Shown one piece after another: positions 25,021 to 31,051 of a stretch of DNA of 34,303 nucleotides; the stretch's first letter is position 1, and each line of letters begins with the position of its first letter. The DNA is from JBGYPP01 sp041838515. Its GTDB lineage: Bacteria > Bacillota > Clostridia > Lachnospirales > Lachnospiraceae. The notes below the pieces were generated by a model. The model did not search any database and was not told the DNA's origin. It saw only the letters and a program-made list of their open reading frames with translations. The DNA lies in contig JBGYPP010000091.1 of NCBI GenBank assembly GCA_041838515.1, forward strand, positions 1 through 34,303, in the 5' to 3' direction. A program made the translations under genes and the position numbers.

Positions 25021-26745
25021 TTACTCTTTATACTCAAAGCGATGCACTAAGCCGCTTTGAAATTTAATAAACTCCACCTTGCCGGATTTCACACCGATTT
25101 TTTCAATGGTGGATGTGATTAAATCCTTCATCACTTCGGCATCGCATTTTGTAGCTAAATCCTCAAAATCAATTTCCTTCTTGCTTAAAATCCTTTGATT
25201 TACCATAAATGCGGATGCCTTTTTGATAAATGACACATCCGGGGCATCCATGCTGCAGCCGGATTCATTGATTGATTTTTCAATGGCATCCTGCACTTCT
25301 TGCAGCTTGCTTTCCAATTCCTCTTTTTTGAGCATATAATCTTTTTGTGAAATTGCAGAGGAATCAAACAAATACAAATCAAAAAGCCGCTGCAAGGCAC
25401 TTTTATATTTTTCTTCCTCTTGGCGCAAGATTTCGACATCCACCCCGGCGGAATCGTATTCCGTGGCTTGCTGTACAGTCAAATTTGGGGCGAAATCGGG
25501 GCCGGTTGAATTTCTATCCCTTAATGCCTGTAAAGTGTCCTGTAAGCCCCTAGAATCAATTTTAGCGATATTCTCAAAGCATCCGCCGGACAATAAAGCC
25601 TTTTCAATGGATTCCATCGTGTAGGGGCCGCCCTTACGTTGCAATCGCACAAAGTTTGCAATGTAATTAAAGACAAAGGGGCCGATATTAACATCCGACA
25701 CACCCACACCCGGACAATCACGCATCCGTATTGCACGGTTGCATCGGTACATGGATGGCCGCCATCCGGACAATCGGGGCTTGTCTTTATTGGATGAAAA
25801 GCCGCCGCCGCAATCAGCGCATTGCAGAATGCCGGAAAAGATGTGTATATGCTTCCATGCACGAAATTCCGATGTATTTTTGCTTTCCCTGTTGGCATCC
25901 ATAATTTTGTTGCAGCGTTCCCATTGTTCTTCGATAATAATCGCCGGATGATTGTTTGGAATTACAATCCATTCGCTTTCGTCTTTAACTGCACCCCTTG
26001 CGGATTCCCTGTAATTATAGCGGTAAGTGCCTTTATAGAACGGATTGCGGATAATATCGCACACCGTTTTAGAAGTCCATTCGCCGCCCCTCTTGGTCTT
26101 GATGTTGTTATTATTCAATATCCGGGAAATCTGAAGGCACGATTTGATTTCCTCATACTTATCGAAAATAAATCGGATTGTAACAGCTTCGGCATCATCA
26201 ATCACAGGATATTTTATTTCATCATCCCAACGATAGCCCAAAGGAATCCTTGCGCCGTTCCACAGCCCTTTTGTGGCACGGTCAAGCATAATCCCGGTAA
26301 CTCTTTCGGATGTCAATTTTCGCTCTAATTCCGCAAAAATAAGGATGATTTTGAGCATAGCTTCGCCCATTGCGGAAGATGTGTCAAATTGTTCGTTTTT
26401 CGATACGAAAGTAACATGGTATTTTTTTAATTCCTCATACATTGCCGCAAAGTCAAGCAGATTTCTTGATATACGGTCGATTTTCCAAACGCATACATGG
26501 GTAAATTCGCCCTTGCGTACCTTTGCCATCATTCGCTGATATGCCGGACGGTCTGTATTTTTGCCGGAATATCCGGCATCCTCAAAGATTTCAAAATCCT
26601 CAATGTTTAGCACATATTTAGCCAAATTTATCAATTCTTGCTTCTGAAATGGCAAGCTGTCCTTGTCAATCTGATACAAGGTCGATACACGAATGTATAA
26701 AGCTGCCTTCGGCTTTCGTGCTTTCAAATATTTAGCAAAAGCCAT
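25021..26745 (-). CDS. Large serine recombinase (integrase)
   Basis: A 574-residue large serine recombinase, the likely integration/excision enzyme of the element. Counting from the ATG at 26745, the catalytic Ser is S21 in L-Y-I-R-V-S-T. The resolvase domain spans about 14-160 and includes D-x-x-S-G-K and K-I-D-R-I-S-R-N. A recombinase domain follows (about 165-270), then a zinc-ribbon region (C-A-D-C-G-G-G-F ... C-N-R ... C-P-G near 310-350) and a C-terminal coiled-coil region. The frame is open to a TTG at 26757, but AAAGGA sits immediately upstream of that TTG, so the ATG at 26745 is preferred. It lies about 1.2 kb from the left junction. All domains are intact. Confidence 0.93.
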   Translation of the reverse strand: MAFAKYLKARKPKAALYIRVSTLYQIDKDSLPFQKQELINLAKYVLNIEDFEIFEDAGYSGKNTDRPAYQRMMAKVRKGEFTHVCVWKIDRISRNLLDFAAMYEELKKYHVTFVSKNEQFDTSSAMGEAMLKIILIFAELERKLTSERVTGIMLDRATKGLWNGARIPLGYRWDDEIKYPVIDDAEAVTIRFIFDKYEEIKSCLQISRILNNNNIKTKRGGEWTSKTVCDIIRNPFYKGTYRYNYRESARGAVKDESEWIVIPNNHPAIIIEEQWERCNKIMDANRESKNTSEFRAWKHIHIFSGILQCADCGGGFSSNKDKPRLSGWRPSMYRCNRAIRMRDCPGVGVSDVNIGPFVFNYIANFVRLQRKGGPYTMESIEKALLSGGCFENIAKIDSRGLQDTLQALRDRNSTGPDFAPNLTVQQATEYDSAGVDVEILRQEEEKYKSALQRLFDLYLFDSSAISQKDYMLKKEELESKLQEVQDAIEKSINESGCSMDAPDVSFIKKASAFMVNQRILSKKEIDFEDLATKCDAEVMKDLITSTIEKIGVKSGKVEFIKFQSGLVHRFEYKE

Positions 26746-26791
26746 ATTATAACACAATCCTTTCTAAAAAAGGGTATAAAAAAGAAACCCT

Positions 26792-26820
26792 TTGATTTTT
26801 CGGGCTTCCCATGTTATAAT
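26792..26820 (+). promoter_or_regulatory. Strong extended -10 promoter divergent from the recombinase
   Basis: TTGATT at 26792-26797, a 17-base spacer and a perfect TATAAT at 26815-26820 with TG one base upstream. Transcription would start near 26827. No protein gene follows on this strand before a terminator 80 bases away. Confidence 0.8.
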
Positions 26821-26842
26821 ACGGTTGTCTAGGTCGTATTAT
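26816..26842. repeat. 8-bp perfect inverted repeat over the -10 element (operator candidate)
   Basis: ATAATACG (26816-26823) and CGTATTAT (26835-26842) are perfect inverted repeats around the 11-base spacer GTTGTCTAGGT. The left arm overlaps the -10 hexamer, so a dimeric protein bound here would block the small-RNA promoter. It could also be a recombinase-related site. Confidence 0.6.
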
Positions 26843-26906
26843 TGGCACGGTTTACCCGGTCAATGGTATCCTATACCGCCTTTGTTTGCAGCAAGGGCGG
26901 TTTTTT
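26827..26906 (+). ncRNA. Candidate small regulatory RNA of about 80 bases
   Basis: The unit is defined by a strong promoter (26792-26820) and an intrinsic terminator: ACCGCCTTTG (26875-26884) pairs with CAAGGGCGGT (26892-26901, one G-T pair), then six T. Inside is a smaller hairpin, GGTAT-CCT-ATACC. The 5' end is complementary to the loop of an mRNA hairpin at 28811-28842. A 26-codon ORF from 26863 begins M-V-S-Y-T-A, which reminds me of the start of short holin-like type I toxins, but it lacks a membrane segment, so a remnant or coincidence is possible. The unit lies between the recombinase and a leftward membrane protein gene, reading opposite to both. Confidence 0.6.
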
Positions 26907-26907
26907 A

Positions 26908-27702
26908 TTACTTTCTGATTCTCAACATATACGAATTCCCTGATTTTACGGATATTATCTTTCCTTTGGCGGACAAATCTTTTATAACTTTCGGGATGTG
27001 ACTTTTTAATCGTTCATCAAACAACCCATACAAATCCTTTTGCAATATTCCATCGTTTTGTTTTATTGCCTTTAATAAATCTTTTGGGAGTGCTTGCAGT
27101 TTTAACATAAATTCATATTCCTCTTTGCCACCGCAATAAAATATATGTTCTTCCAAAAGATGCGCCGCTGATTCATCCGGCTTTGTTGTGTACTCACTCA
27201 ATACAGATTTTAGAAAGTCTGCATTACAAAATTCGGCATTTTCATACTCTGCTTCATAATCGCCATCCATATCCCTGTTACCCGGAATATAAGGGCGGTT
27301 ATAAACAGAATAGGCATCATCAAAATATTTCTTTCCGGCATTGCCTTTATCATAGCAAAAATCTTTCCATTCCTTATATTTTTGCAAGGCTTTTTCCAGT
27401 GCCTTGATGCGATGCTTTAAGTCGAAATCGCTATAAAATAATTGCCTTACTTTCTCGCAAGCATCTTCATAATGCCCCATTAAAGAATCTGCTTTATAGG
27501 AGTAATTATCCTCAAATTCATCGTGGGCTTCAAAATCCTCATAAGTAGGACGGCGCACGGTGTATTCTGTTTTGATGGAAGCGGATATTTGTACCGTGTC
27601 CACAGAATTAACAGTATCAGCATTCGGAATATTGCCTTTTCGCTTTCGCGTCCGCCAAACAATGAGAGCAACGATAATAACTAATATTATCAAGTATTCC
27701 AT
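26908..27702 (-). CDS. Membrane-anchored protein with C-terminal winged-helix-like region, unknown function
   Basis: A 264-residue protein starting at the ATG at 27702, which has AAAGGA 7 bases upstream; an open frame to 27765 is ignored. Residues 1-17 form a hydrophobic membrane anchor (M-E-Y-L-I-I-L-V-I-I-V-A) followed by a basic stretch (R-T-R-K-R-K). The middle has a Lys-rich helical, possibly coiled-coil segment and many Tyr and Asp residues. The end (about 210-264) looks like a winged helix (L-L-K-A-I-K-Q-N-D-G-I-L-Q-K-D-L-Y...). It lies between the recombinase and the repressor on the same strand, the lysogeny region of a phage, so it may be made in the integrated state. I do not recognise the family. 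Confidence 0.75.
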   Translation of the reverse strand: MEYLIILVIIVALIVWRTRKRKGNIPNADTVNSVDTVQISASIKTEYTVRRPTYEDFEAHDEFEDNYSYKADSLMGHYEDACEKVRQLFYSDFDLKHRIKALEKALQKYKEWKDFCYDKGNAGKKYFDDAYSVYNRPYIPGNRDMDGDYEAEYENAEFCNADFLKSVLSEYTTKPDESAAHLLEEHIFYCGGKEEYEFMLKLQALPKDLLKAIKQNDGILQKDLYGLFDERLKSHIPKVIKDLSAKGKIISVKSGNSYMLRIRK

Positions 27703-27789
27703 GCTTAAATCCTTTCTGTTCTTAATATTTCCCCCAAGTTTAAAATTATATAGTGGTCTATCCACAATCTAGGAAAGGGGGATGTGCAA

Positions 27790-27894
27790 ATGTCTAATGA
27801 TGAATTAAAAGCAATCATCTATAAAATGATTGATGCTATTTCGGATAAAAGTATCTTAATCAAGATATATACATTTATTAAATATCTGAAATAA
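27790..27894 (+). CDS. Small protein of 34 residues next to the repressor
   Basis: A 34-residue ORF with a good ribosome site (AAAGGGGG, about 8 bases before the ATG). The product is amphipathic and ends I-L-I-K-I-Y-T-F-I-K-Y-L-K. Short proteins with an I-x-x-F-I-K-x-L ending are, as I recall, often found beside repressors in Bacillota phages and integrative elements, but no role is established. It lies between two leftward genes and reads rightward. Confidence 0.6.
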   Translation: MSNDELKAIIYKMIDAISDKSILIKIYTFIKYLK

Positions 27895-27937
27895 GCATCT
27901 GGGCCGGTTGCGCCCGTCCGGCAGAGGGGGCGGAAGT

Positions 27938-28303
27938 TTATTCTTGCCCCCTCATGTTGTCCGACAATCTATGTATGAAATTACGGAATAGCTTTTTACT
28001 ATCATCATCCAATTTCCAATACTCAACTATCAGACTTCTAACAAATGAATCATTGGAAAGAGATGCGGCAGCCCTTGCAAATTCATCTTCTGTAAAATCC
28101 AAGAACATATCGCCGTTGCCATTTCGCAACCATTCTTCGCTGATATTAAATTCACGGCACACCGCCAAAATCATTTGCTCGGTCAAATTTCTATCGCCGC
28201 TTTCAATCTTGGAAACACCGGCCCCGGTAATTCCTAGCTTTTTACCAAAGGCTTCTTGACTTAATGATAATGCTTTTCGGATTTCTTTTAGCCGTTCATT
28301 CAC
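27938..28303 (-). CDS. XRE-family (Cro/CI-like) repressor
   Basis: A 121-residue regulator with an N-terminal helix-turn-helix (residues 3-60): R-L-K-E-I-R-K-A-L-S-L-S-Q-E-A-F-G-K-K-L-G-I-T-G-A-G-V-S fits the XRE fold. The remainder is a helical, probably dimerising segment; no CI-type protease domain is present. The start is GTG at 28303 with AAAGGGGG 8 bases upstream. It is transcribed leftward from a promoter whose -35 overlaps operator O1, facing the early rightward promoter, so it likely controls both and maintains the integrated state. Confidence 0.88.
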   Translation of the reverse strand: MNERLKEIRKALSLSQEAFGKKLGITGAGVSKIESGDRNLTEQMILAVCREFNISEEWLRNGNGDMFLDFTEDEFARAAASLSNDSFVRSLIVEYWKLDDDSKKLFRNFIHRLSDNMRGQE

Positions 28304-28336
28304 AACTAAAACCCCCTTTCTTCATGTTCTGAAATA

Positions 28337-28365
28337 AGAATACAATAAAAACTTGGCATAGTCAA
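28337..28365 (-). promoter_or_regulatory. Leftward (repressor maintenance) promoter
   Basis: On the minus strand TTGACT (28365-28360), a 17-base spacer and TATTCT (28342-28337). The -35 lies inside operator O1, allowing self-regulation by the repressor. Confidence 0.75.
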
Positions 28366-28428
28366 GAAAAAGCTTAAAAAGGCATTGACAAACTTGGCAA
28401 AGTTAAATATAATGATGGCATAGTCAAG
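28352..28428. promoter_or_regulatory. Three repressor operator repeats O1, O2, O3
   Basis: Three 15-base repeats: O1 CTTGGCATAGTCAAG (28352-28366), O2 CTTGGCAAAGTTAAA (28393-28407) and O3 GATGGCATAGTCAAG (28414-28428). The ends of O1 (CTTG and CAAG) are inverted, a dimer-type site. Spacing between starts is 41 and 21 bases, close to whole helical turns. O2 fills the spacer of the rightward promoter, O3 lies just past its -10, and O1 overlaps the leftward -35. Confidence 0.8.
28385..28413 (+). promoter_or_regulatory. Rightward early promoter
   Basis: Consensus TTGACA (28385-28390), a 17-base spacer and consensus TATAAT (28408-28413). The spacer is exactly operator O2 plus two bases, so repressor binding would exclude polymerase. 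It drives the small early genes and probably the methyltransferase region. Confidence 0.9.
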
Positions 28429-28460
28429 ATAAAACACGACTATGGAAAGGAGATTCGCAC

Positions 28461-28640
28461 ATGGTAAATGCAAATACCGAAGAAATCAGAAAGTCAATGA
28501 ATGGTACTGATACCAAGGAAGTTACAGCCTTATTAGAAACCTTGGATGAAAATTCCAAGGTGCTTGCGAAAACTTATTTATCAGCATTGGCCGATAGGCA
28601 GCAGCTTGAAAAATCAAAGTTGGCAGCGGCGGCGGTATAG
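28461..28640 (+). CDS. First early-operon protein, 59 residues, unknown function
   Basis: A 59-residue polar, helical protein (A-N-T-E-E-I-R-K-S-M-N-G...) ending in a run of Ala (L-A-A-A-A-V). AAAGGAGA sits 7-8 bases before the ATG and the gene is the first one after the repressed early promoter, the slot used by Cro or antirepressor genes in many phages. No helix-turn-helix is evident, so a Cro role is not claimed. Confidence 0.65.
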   Translation: MVNANTEEIRKSMNGTDTKEVTALLETLDENSKVLAKTYLSALADRQQLEKSKLAAAAV

Positions 28641-28665
28641 GGTACGAGGTAAACCGATCCACATC

Positions 28666-28809
28666 ATGCGGCATATACAGGAAGATTTCCATGTAGAAGC
28701 GATTGAAATTGAATTGCTTGACCGCAACAAAGTAAAGGTAACGGATTCCGCCGGGGATTCGGCGGAATTTGCCTATAACAAGGAAAGTGGAAAGGTAGAA
28801 ATGTGTTAG
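28666..28809 (+). CDS. Small hypothetical protein, 47 residues
   Basis: A short, beta-rich acidic product (A-I-E-I-E-L-L-D-R-N-K-V-K-V-T-D-S-A-G-D onward) typical of tiny phage early proteins. The frame is open upstream to 28546, but that would overlap the previous gene heavily. The ATG at 28666 is the first reasonable start, although only a distant GAGGT lies upstream. A translated role is therefore likely but the start is unsure. The hairpin at 28811-28842 begins right after its stop codon. Confidence 0.5.
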   Translation: MRHIQEDFHVEAIEIELLDRNKVKVTDSAGDSAEFAYNKESGKVEMC

Positions 28810-28810
28810 T

Positions 28811-28842
28811 AAATCCCCATGACCTAGACAATCGGGGGATTT
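28811..28842 (+). other. mRNA hairpin with a 16-base loop complementary to the small RNA
   Basis: AAATCCCC (28811-28818) and GGGGATTT (28835-28842) form a perfect 8-pair stem. The 16-base loop (28819-28834) contains GACCTAGACAA, the exact complement of bases 26825-26835 at the start of the candidate small RNA. No T-run follows, so it is not an ordinary terminator. It lies 40 bases before the next gene (28882) and just ahead of its ribosome site. Confidence 0.6.
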
Positions 28843-28881
28843 CTGAAAAAAAGTCTTTAGTATGCGAAAGGAGATAGGCAG

Positions 28882-29388
28882 ATGGCAGCAGCAAAGAAAA
28901 TCGGCTATGCCGAAGCGTTACAGCGGTACGATGCCGCCGGATTAAGCGATTACAGGCTGAAAACCGCCTTTGATATTTTGACGGTACACGGACACGACAT
29001 CGCACAGTTAAAGGGCTACAAGGATTTGACCGCAGAGCAGCGCGATTTATTTAATGCCTTTATCGTGAATTATTATAACGGTGTGGGGATGAGAATACGA
29101 TGCGGATTCGTTCCAAAGTCCGTGCATTATGTGGAAATGATTACATATTGCGTATCACGGCCGGCAGACGAATGGCACGAACAGCCATACAAAGAAACGG
29201 TTGCGGTATTTTTCAATATCTTATTGCCGGATGGCAAAAAGAAAAAGTTTAAGGAGCATATCATTTACCCGGAGATTCCGCCGGAATATTGGCTTGAACA
29301 TGCAAAGGAAGAATTTTTGCGCTACGACTTCAATGACGGCAAGCGGATGGATTGGTTTCATGTTATCGAGCCTGGAAGATGGTATTGA
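28882..29388 (+). CDS. Hypothetical phage-type protein, 168 residues
   Basis: A 168-residue soluble protein with a good ribosome site (AAAGGAGATAGG) and AT-rich element codon use. It opens with a helical region (I-G-Y-A-E-A-L-Q-R-Y-D-A-A-G-L-S-D-Y-R-L) and ends with aromatic-rich segments (P-E-Y-W-L-E-H-A, M-D-W-F-H-V-I). I do not recognise the family. Its stop overlaps the start of the first methyltransferase by one base (TGATG), so it is probably co-translated with it and may act with it. The small-RNA-complementary hairpin lies in its upstream region. Confidence 0.7.
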   Translation: MAAAKKIGYAEALQRYDAAGLSDYRLKTAFDILTVHGHDIAQLKGYKDLTAEQRDLFNAFIVNYYNGVGMRIRCGFVPKSVHYVEMITYCVSRPADEWHEQPYKETVAVFFNILLPDGKKKKFKEHIIYPEIPPEYWLEHAKEEFLRYDFNDGKRMDWFHVIEPGRWY

Positions 29389-30092
29389 TGAAAGTTATTA
29401 CACCTTATCGCATGCTTGATTATGGATTTTATAACATGGATTGCGTGGAAGGTATGCGACAATTCCCGGATAAATATTTCGATTTGGCGATTGTTGACCC
29501 ACCATACGGCATCGGGGAATCCGGCAAGAAGAACGGCACACGAAGCTGCTTGTCGAGATCCAAGGAATACAAGGAATTTTACGGCAAGGACAAAGAGCCG
29601 CCGGGGCCGGAATATTTTGCGGAGTTATTCCGAGTTAGCAAAAATGTAATCGTTTGGGGCGCAAATCACTTTATTTCCCGGATGCCATACGATTCTAGTT
29701 GTTGGATTGTATGGGATAAGGACAACGGTAACAACGATTTTGCGGATTGCGAATTGGCATGGACGAGTTTTAATTGTGCGGTGCGTAAATTCCGCTTCAG
29801 ATGGGCCGGTATGCTGCAAGAAAATATGAAAGATAAAGAAATCCGCATCCACCCGACACAAAAGCCTGTTGCCCTGTATGAATGGATTTTAAGCAAGTTT
29901 GCAATACCGGGCGCATTGATACTTGATACCCATGTCGGGAGCGCATCAAGCCTTATCGCCTGTCACAGATTAGGAATGCGATATGTTGGATTTGAGATAG
30001 ATGCAGATTATTATGCAGCAGCATCAAAGCGGATGGTACAGGAAACCGTACAAATAACCCTGTTTAATATGTTTACAAGTGAGGATAAATAA
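29388..30092 (+). CDS. DNA methyltransferase 1, N6-adenine/N4-cytosine class
   Basis: A 234-residue site-specific DNA methyltransferase. Catalytic motif IV is D-P-P-Y (V-D-P-P-Y-G-I-G) near residues 36-39, and the AdoMet region is C-terminal (I-L-D-T-H-V-G-S-A-S-S-L-I-A, then G-F-E-I-D). The order IV before I is that of beta-class enzymes. H-P-T-Q-K-P lies between. Motif I is slightly degenerate (H-V-G-S-A-S instead of F-x-G-x-G). The ATG at 29388 overlaps the preceding stop. No restriction endonuclease gene is adjacent, so it is an orphan, probably protecting phage DNA or marking it for replication control. The recognition sequence is unknown. Confidence 0.88.
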   Translation: MKVITPYRMLDYGFYNMDCVEGMRQFPDKYFDLAIVDPPYGIGESGKKNGTRSCLSRSKEYKEFYGKDKEPPGPEYFAELFRVSKNVIVWGANHFISRMPYDSSCWIVWDKDNGNNDFADCELAWTSFNCAVRKFRFRWAGMLQENMKDKEIRIHPTQKPVALYEWILSKFAIPGALILDTHVGSASSLIACHRLGMRYVGFEIDADYYAAASKRMVQETVQITLFNMFTSEDK

Positions 30093-30875
30093 ATGGTTAA
30101 AACGGAACTTTACAACGATAATTTTCAGAATTTCAAGCGATACGGCATGCCTAGGGCGCAGGTTGTTATTGCTGACATTCCCTATAACATCGGTGTGAAT
30201 GCTTATGGTAGTAATCCCGAATGGTATATAGGGGGGGATAGAAAGAACGGCGAAAGCAAGAAAGCCGGAAAATCATTCTTTAATACGGATTTTAATTTCA
30301 ATATTGCGGAATATTTCCATTTTTGCAGCAAATTACTCATTAAAGAGCCAAAGGAAAGAGGAAAAGCCCCTTGCATGATTGTATTTTGTTCATTTCAGCA
30401 GATGCAGACGGTTATTGCATACGGACAAAAGTACGGATTTAAAAATTATATTCCGCTTGTTTTCTGCAAGAATTTTTCCGCACAGGTTTTAAAGGCGAAT
30501 ATGCGAATAGTTGGTGCGACAGAATATGCGCTTGTGTTGTATCGTGACAAGCTGCCTAAATTCAATAACGATGGCCACATGGTATTTAATTGGTTTGAGT
30601 GGAAAAGAGATTGCACAAAGGAATATCCGAAAATCCATCCAACCCAAAAGCCTGTATCGGTATTACAGCGGTTGATTGAGATTTTCACGGATGAAGGCGA
30701 TGTTGTAATTGACCCGGTAGCCGGCAGCGGTTCGACATTAAGAGCAGCAGCACAACTTGGGCGAAATTCATACGGATTTGAGGTATCAAAGGAAATTTAC
30801 AAGAAAGCACAGGAACAGATGCTTGCAAATATAAATTATCAAAACAAACTTTCGCTTGAAGAAATGAAAGGATGA
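30093..30875 (+). CDS. DNA methyltransferase 2, with variant D-I-P-Y catalytic motif
   Basis: A 260-residue DNA methyltransferase directly following the first one with no gap. Motif IV reads D-I-P-Y (A-D-I-P-Y-N-I-G) near residues 28-31, instead of D-P-P-Y. H-P-T-Q-K-P and a clear motif I, D-P-V-A-G-S-G-S-T, follow in the C-terminal part with Y-G-F-E-V. The order again is beta class. It shares little with methyltransferase 1 apart from motifs, so it is not a recent duplicate. The change of Pro to Ile in motif IV is seen in some phage enzymes as I recall, and activity is likely but not certain. No restriction enzyme is nearby. Confidence 0.87.
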   Translation: MVKTELYNDNFQNFKRYGMPRAQVVIADIPYNIGVNAYGSNPEWYIGGDRKNGESKKAGKSFFNTDFNFNIAEYFHFCSKLLIKEPKERGKAPCMIVFCSFQQMQTVIAYGQKYGFKNYIPLVFCKNFSAQVLKANMRIVGATEYALVLYRDKLPKFNNDGHMVFNWFEWKRDCTKEYPKIHPTQKPVSVLQRLIEIFTDEGDVVIDPVAGSGSTLRAAAQLGRNSYGFEVSKEIYKKAQEQMLANINYQNKLSLEEMKG

Positions 30876-30880
30876 TAACT

Positions 30881-31051
30881 TTGAACAATAATTCAATTAT
30901 TGATATTTTGAAAGAATTTGGAATTGAAACGGAAAGGGAACTTGATGCGGCACTCAAAAAATCAACTTTCAGCCTTGGAATCATGGCAGCAGTTGCAGAT
31001 GGTGCGCCTATACCGTTTTCAGATATGAAAGGAGAAACAGCAAATGATTAA
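30881..31051 (+). CDS. Small hypothetical protein, 56 residues
   Basis: A short helical protein (I-I-D-I-L-K-E-F-G-I-E-T onward) between methyltransferase 2 and the DGR target gene. An ATG at 30872 overlaps the methyltransferase stop, but AAAGGA at 30867-30872 would be too close to it. The TTG at 30881 has 8 bases spacing and is preferred. The stop overlaps the start of the DGR target gene by 8 bases, so translation is probably coupled. In DGR loci accessory genes are often small, but this does not resemble Avd clearly, so no function is assigned. Confidence 0.6.
   Translation: MNNNSIIDILKEFGIETERELDAALKKSTFSLGIMAAVADGAPIPFSDMKGETAND

Noticed and set aside
26792..27001. Rightward 69-codon ORF starting at TTG 26792
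   Set aside because: It starts in the -35 element, has no ribosome site and runs through a strong terminator into the antisense of the membrane protein gene.
27924..27953. GAGGGGGC/GCCCCCTC hairpin at the repressor 3' end as a terminator
   Set aside because: It has a 14-base loop that contains the stop codon and no T-run on either strand; probably incidental or only weakly functional.
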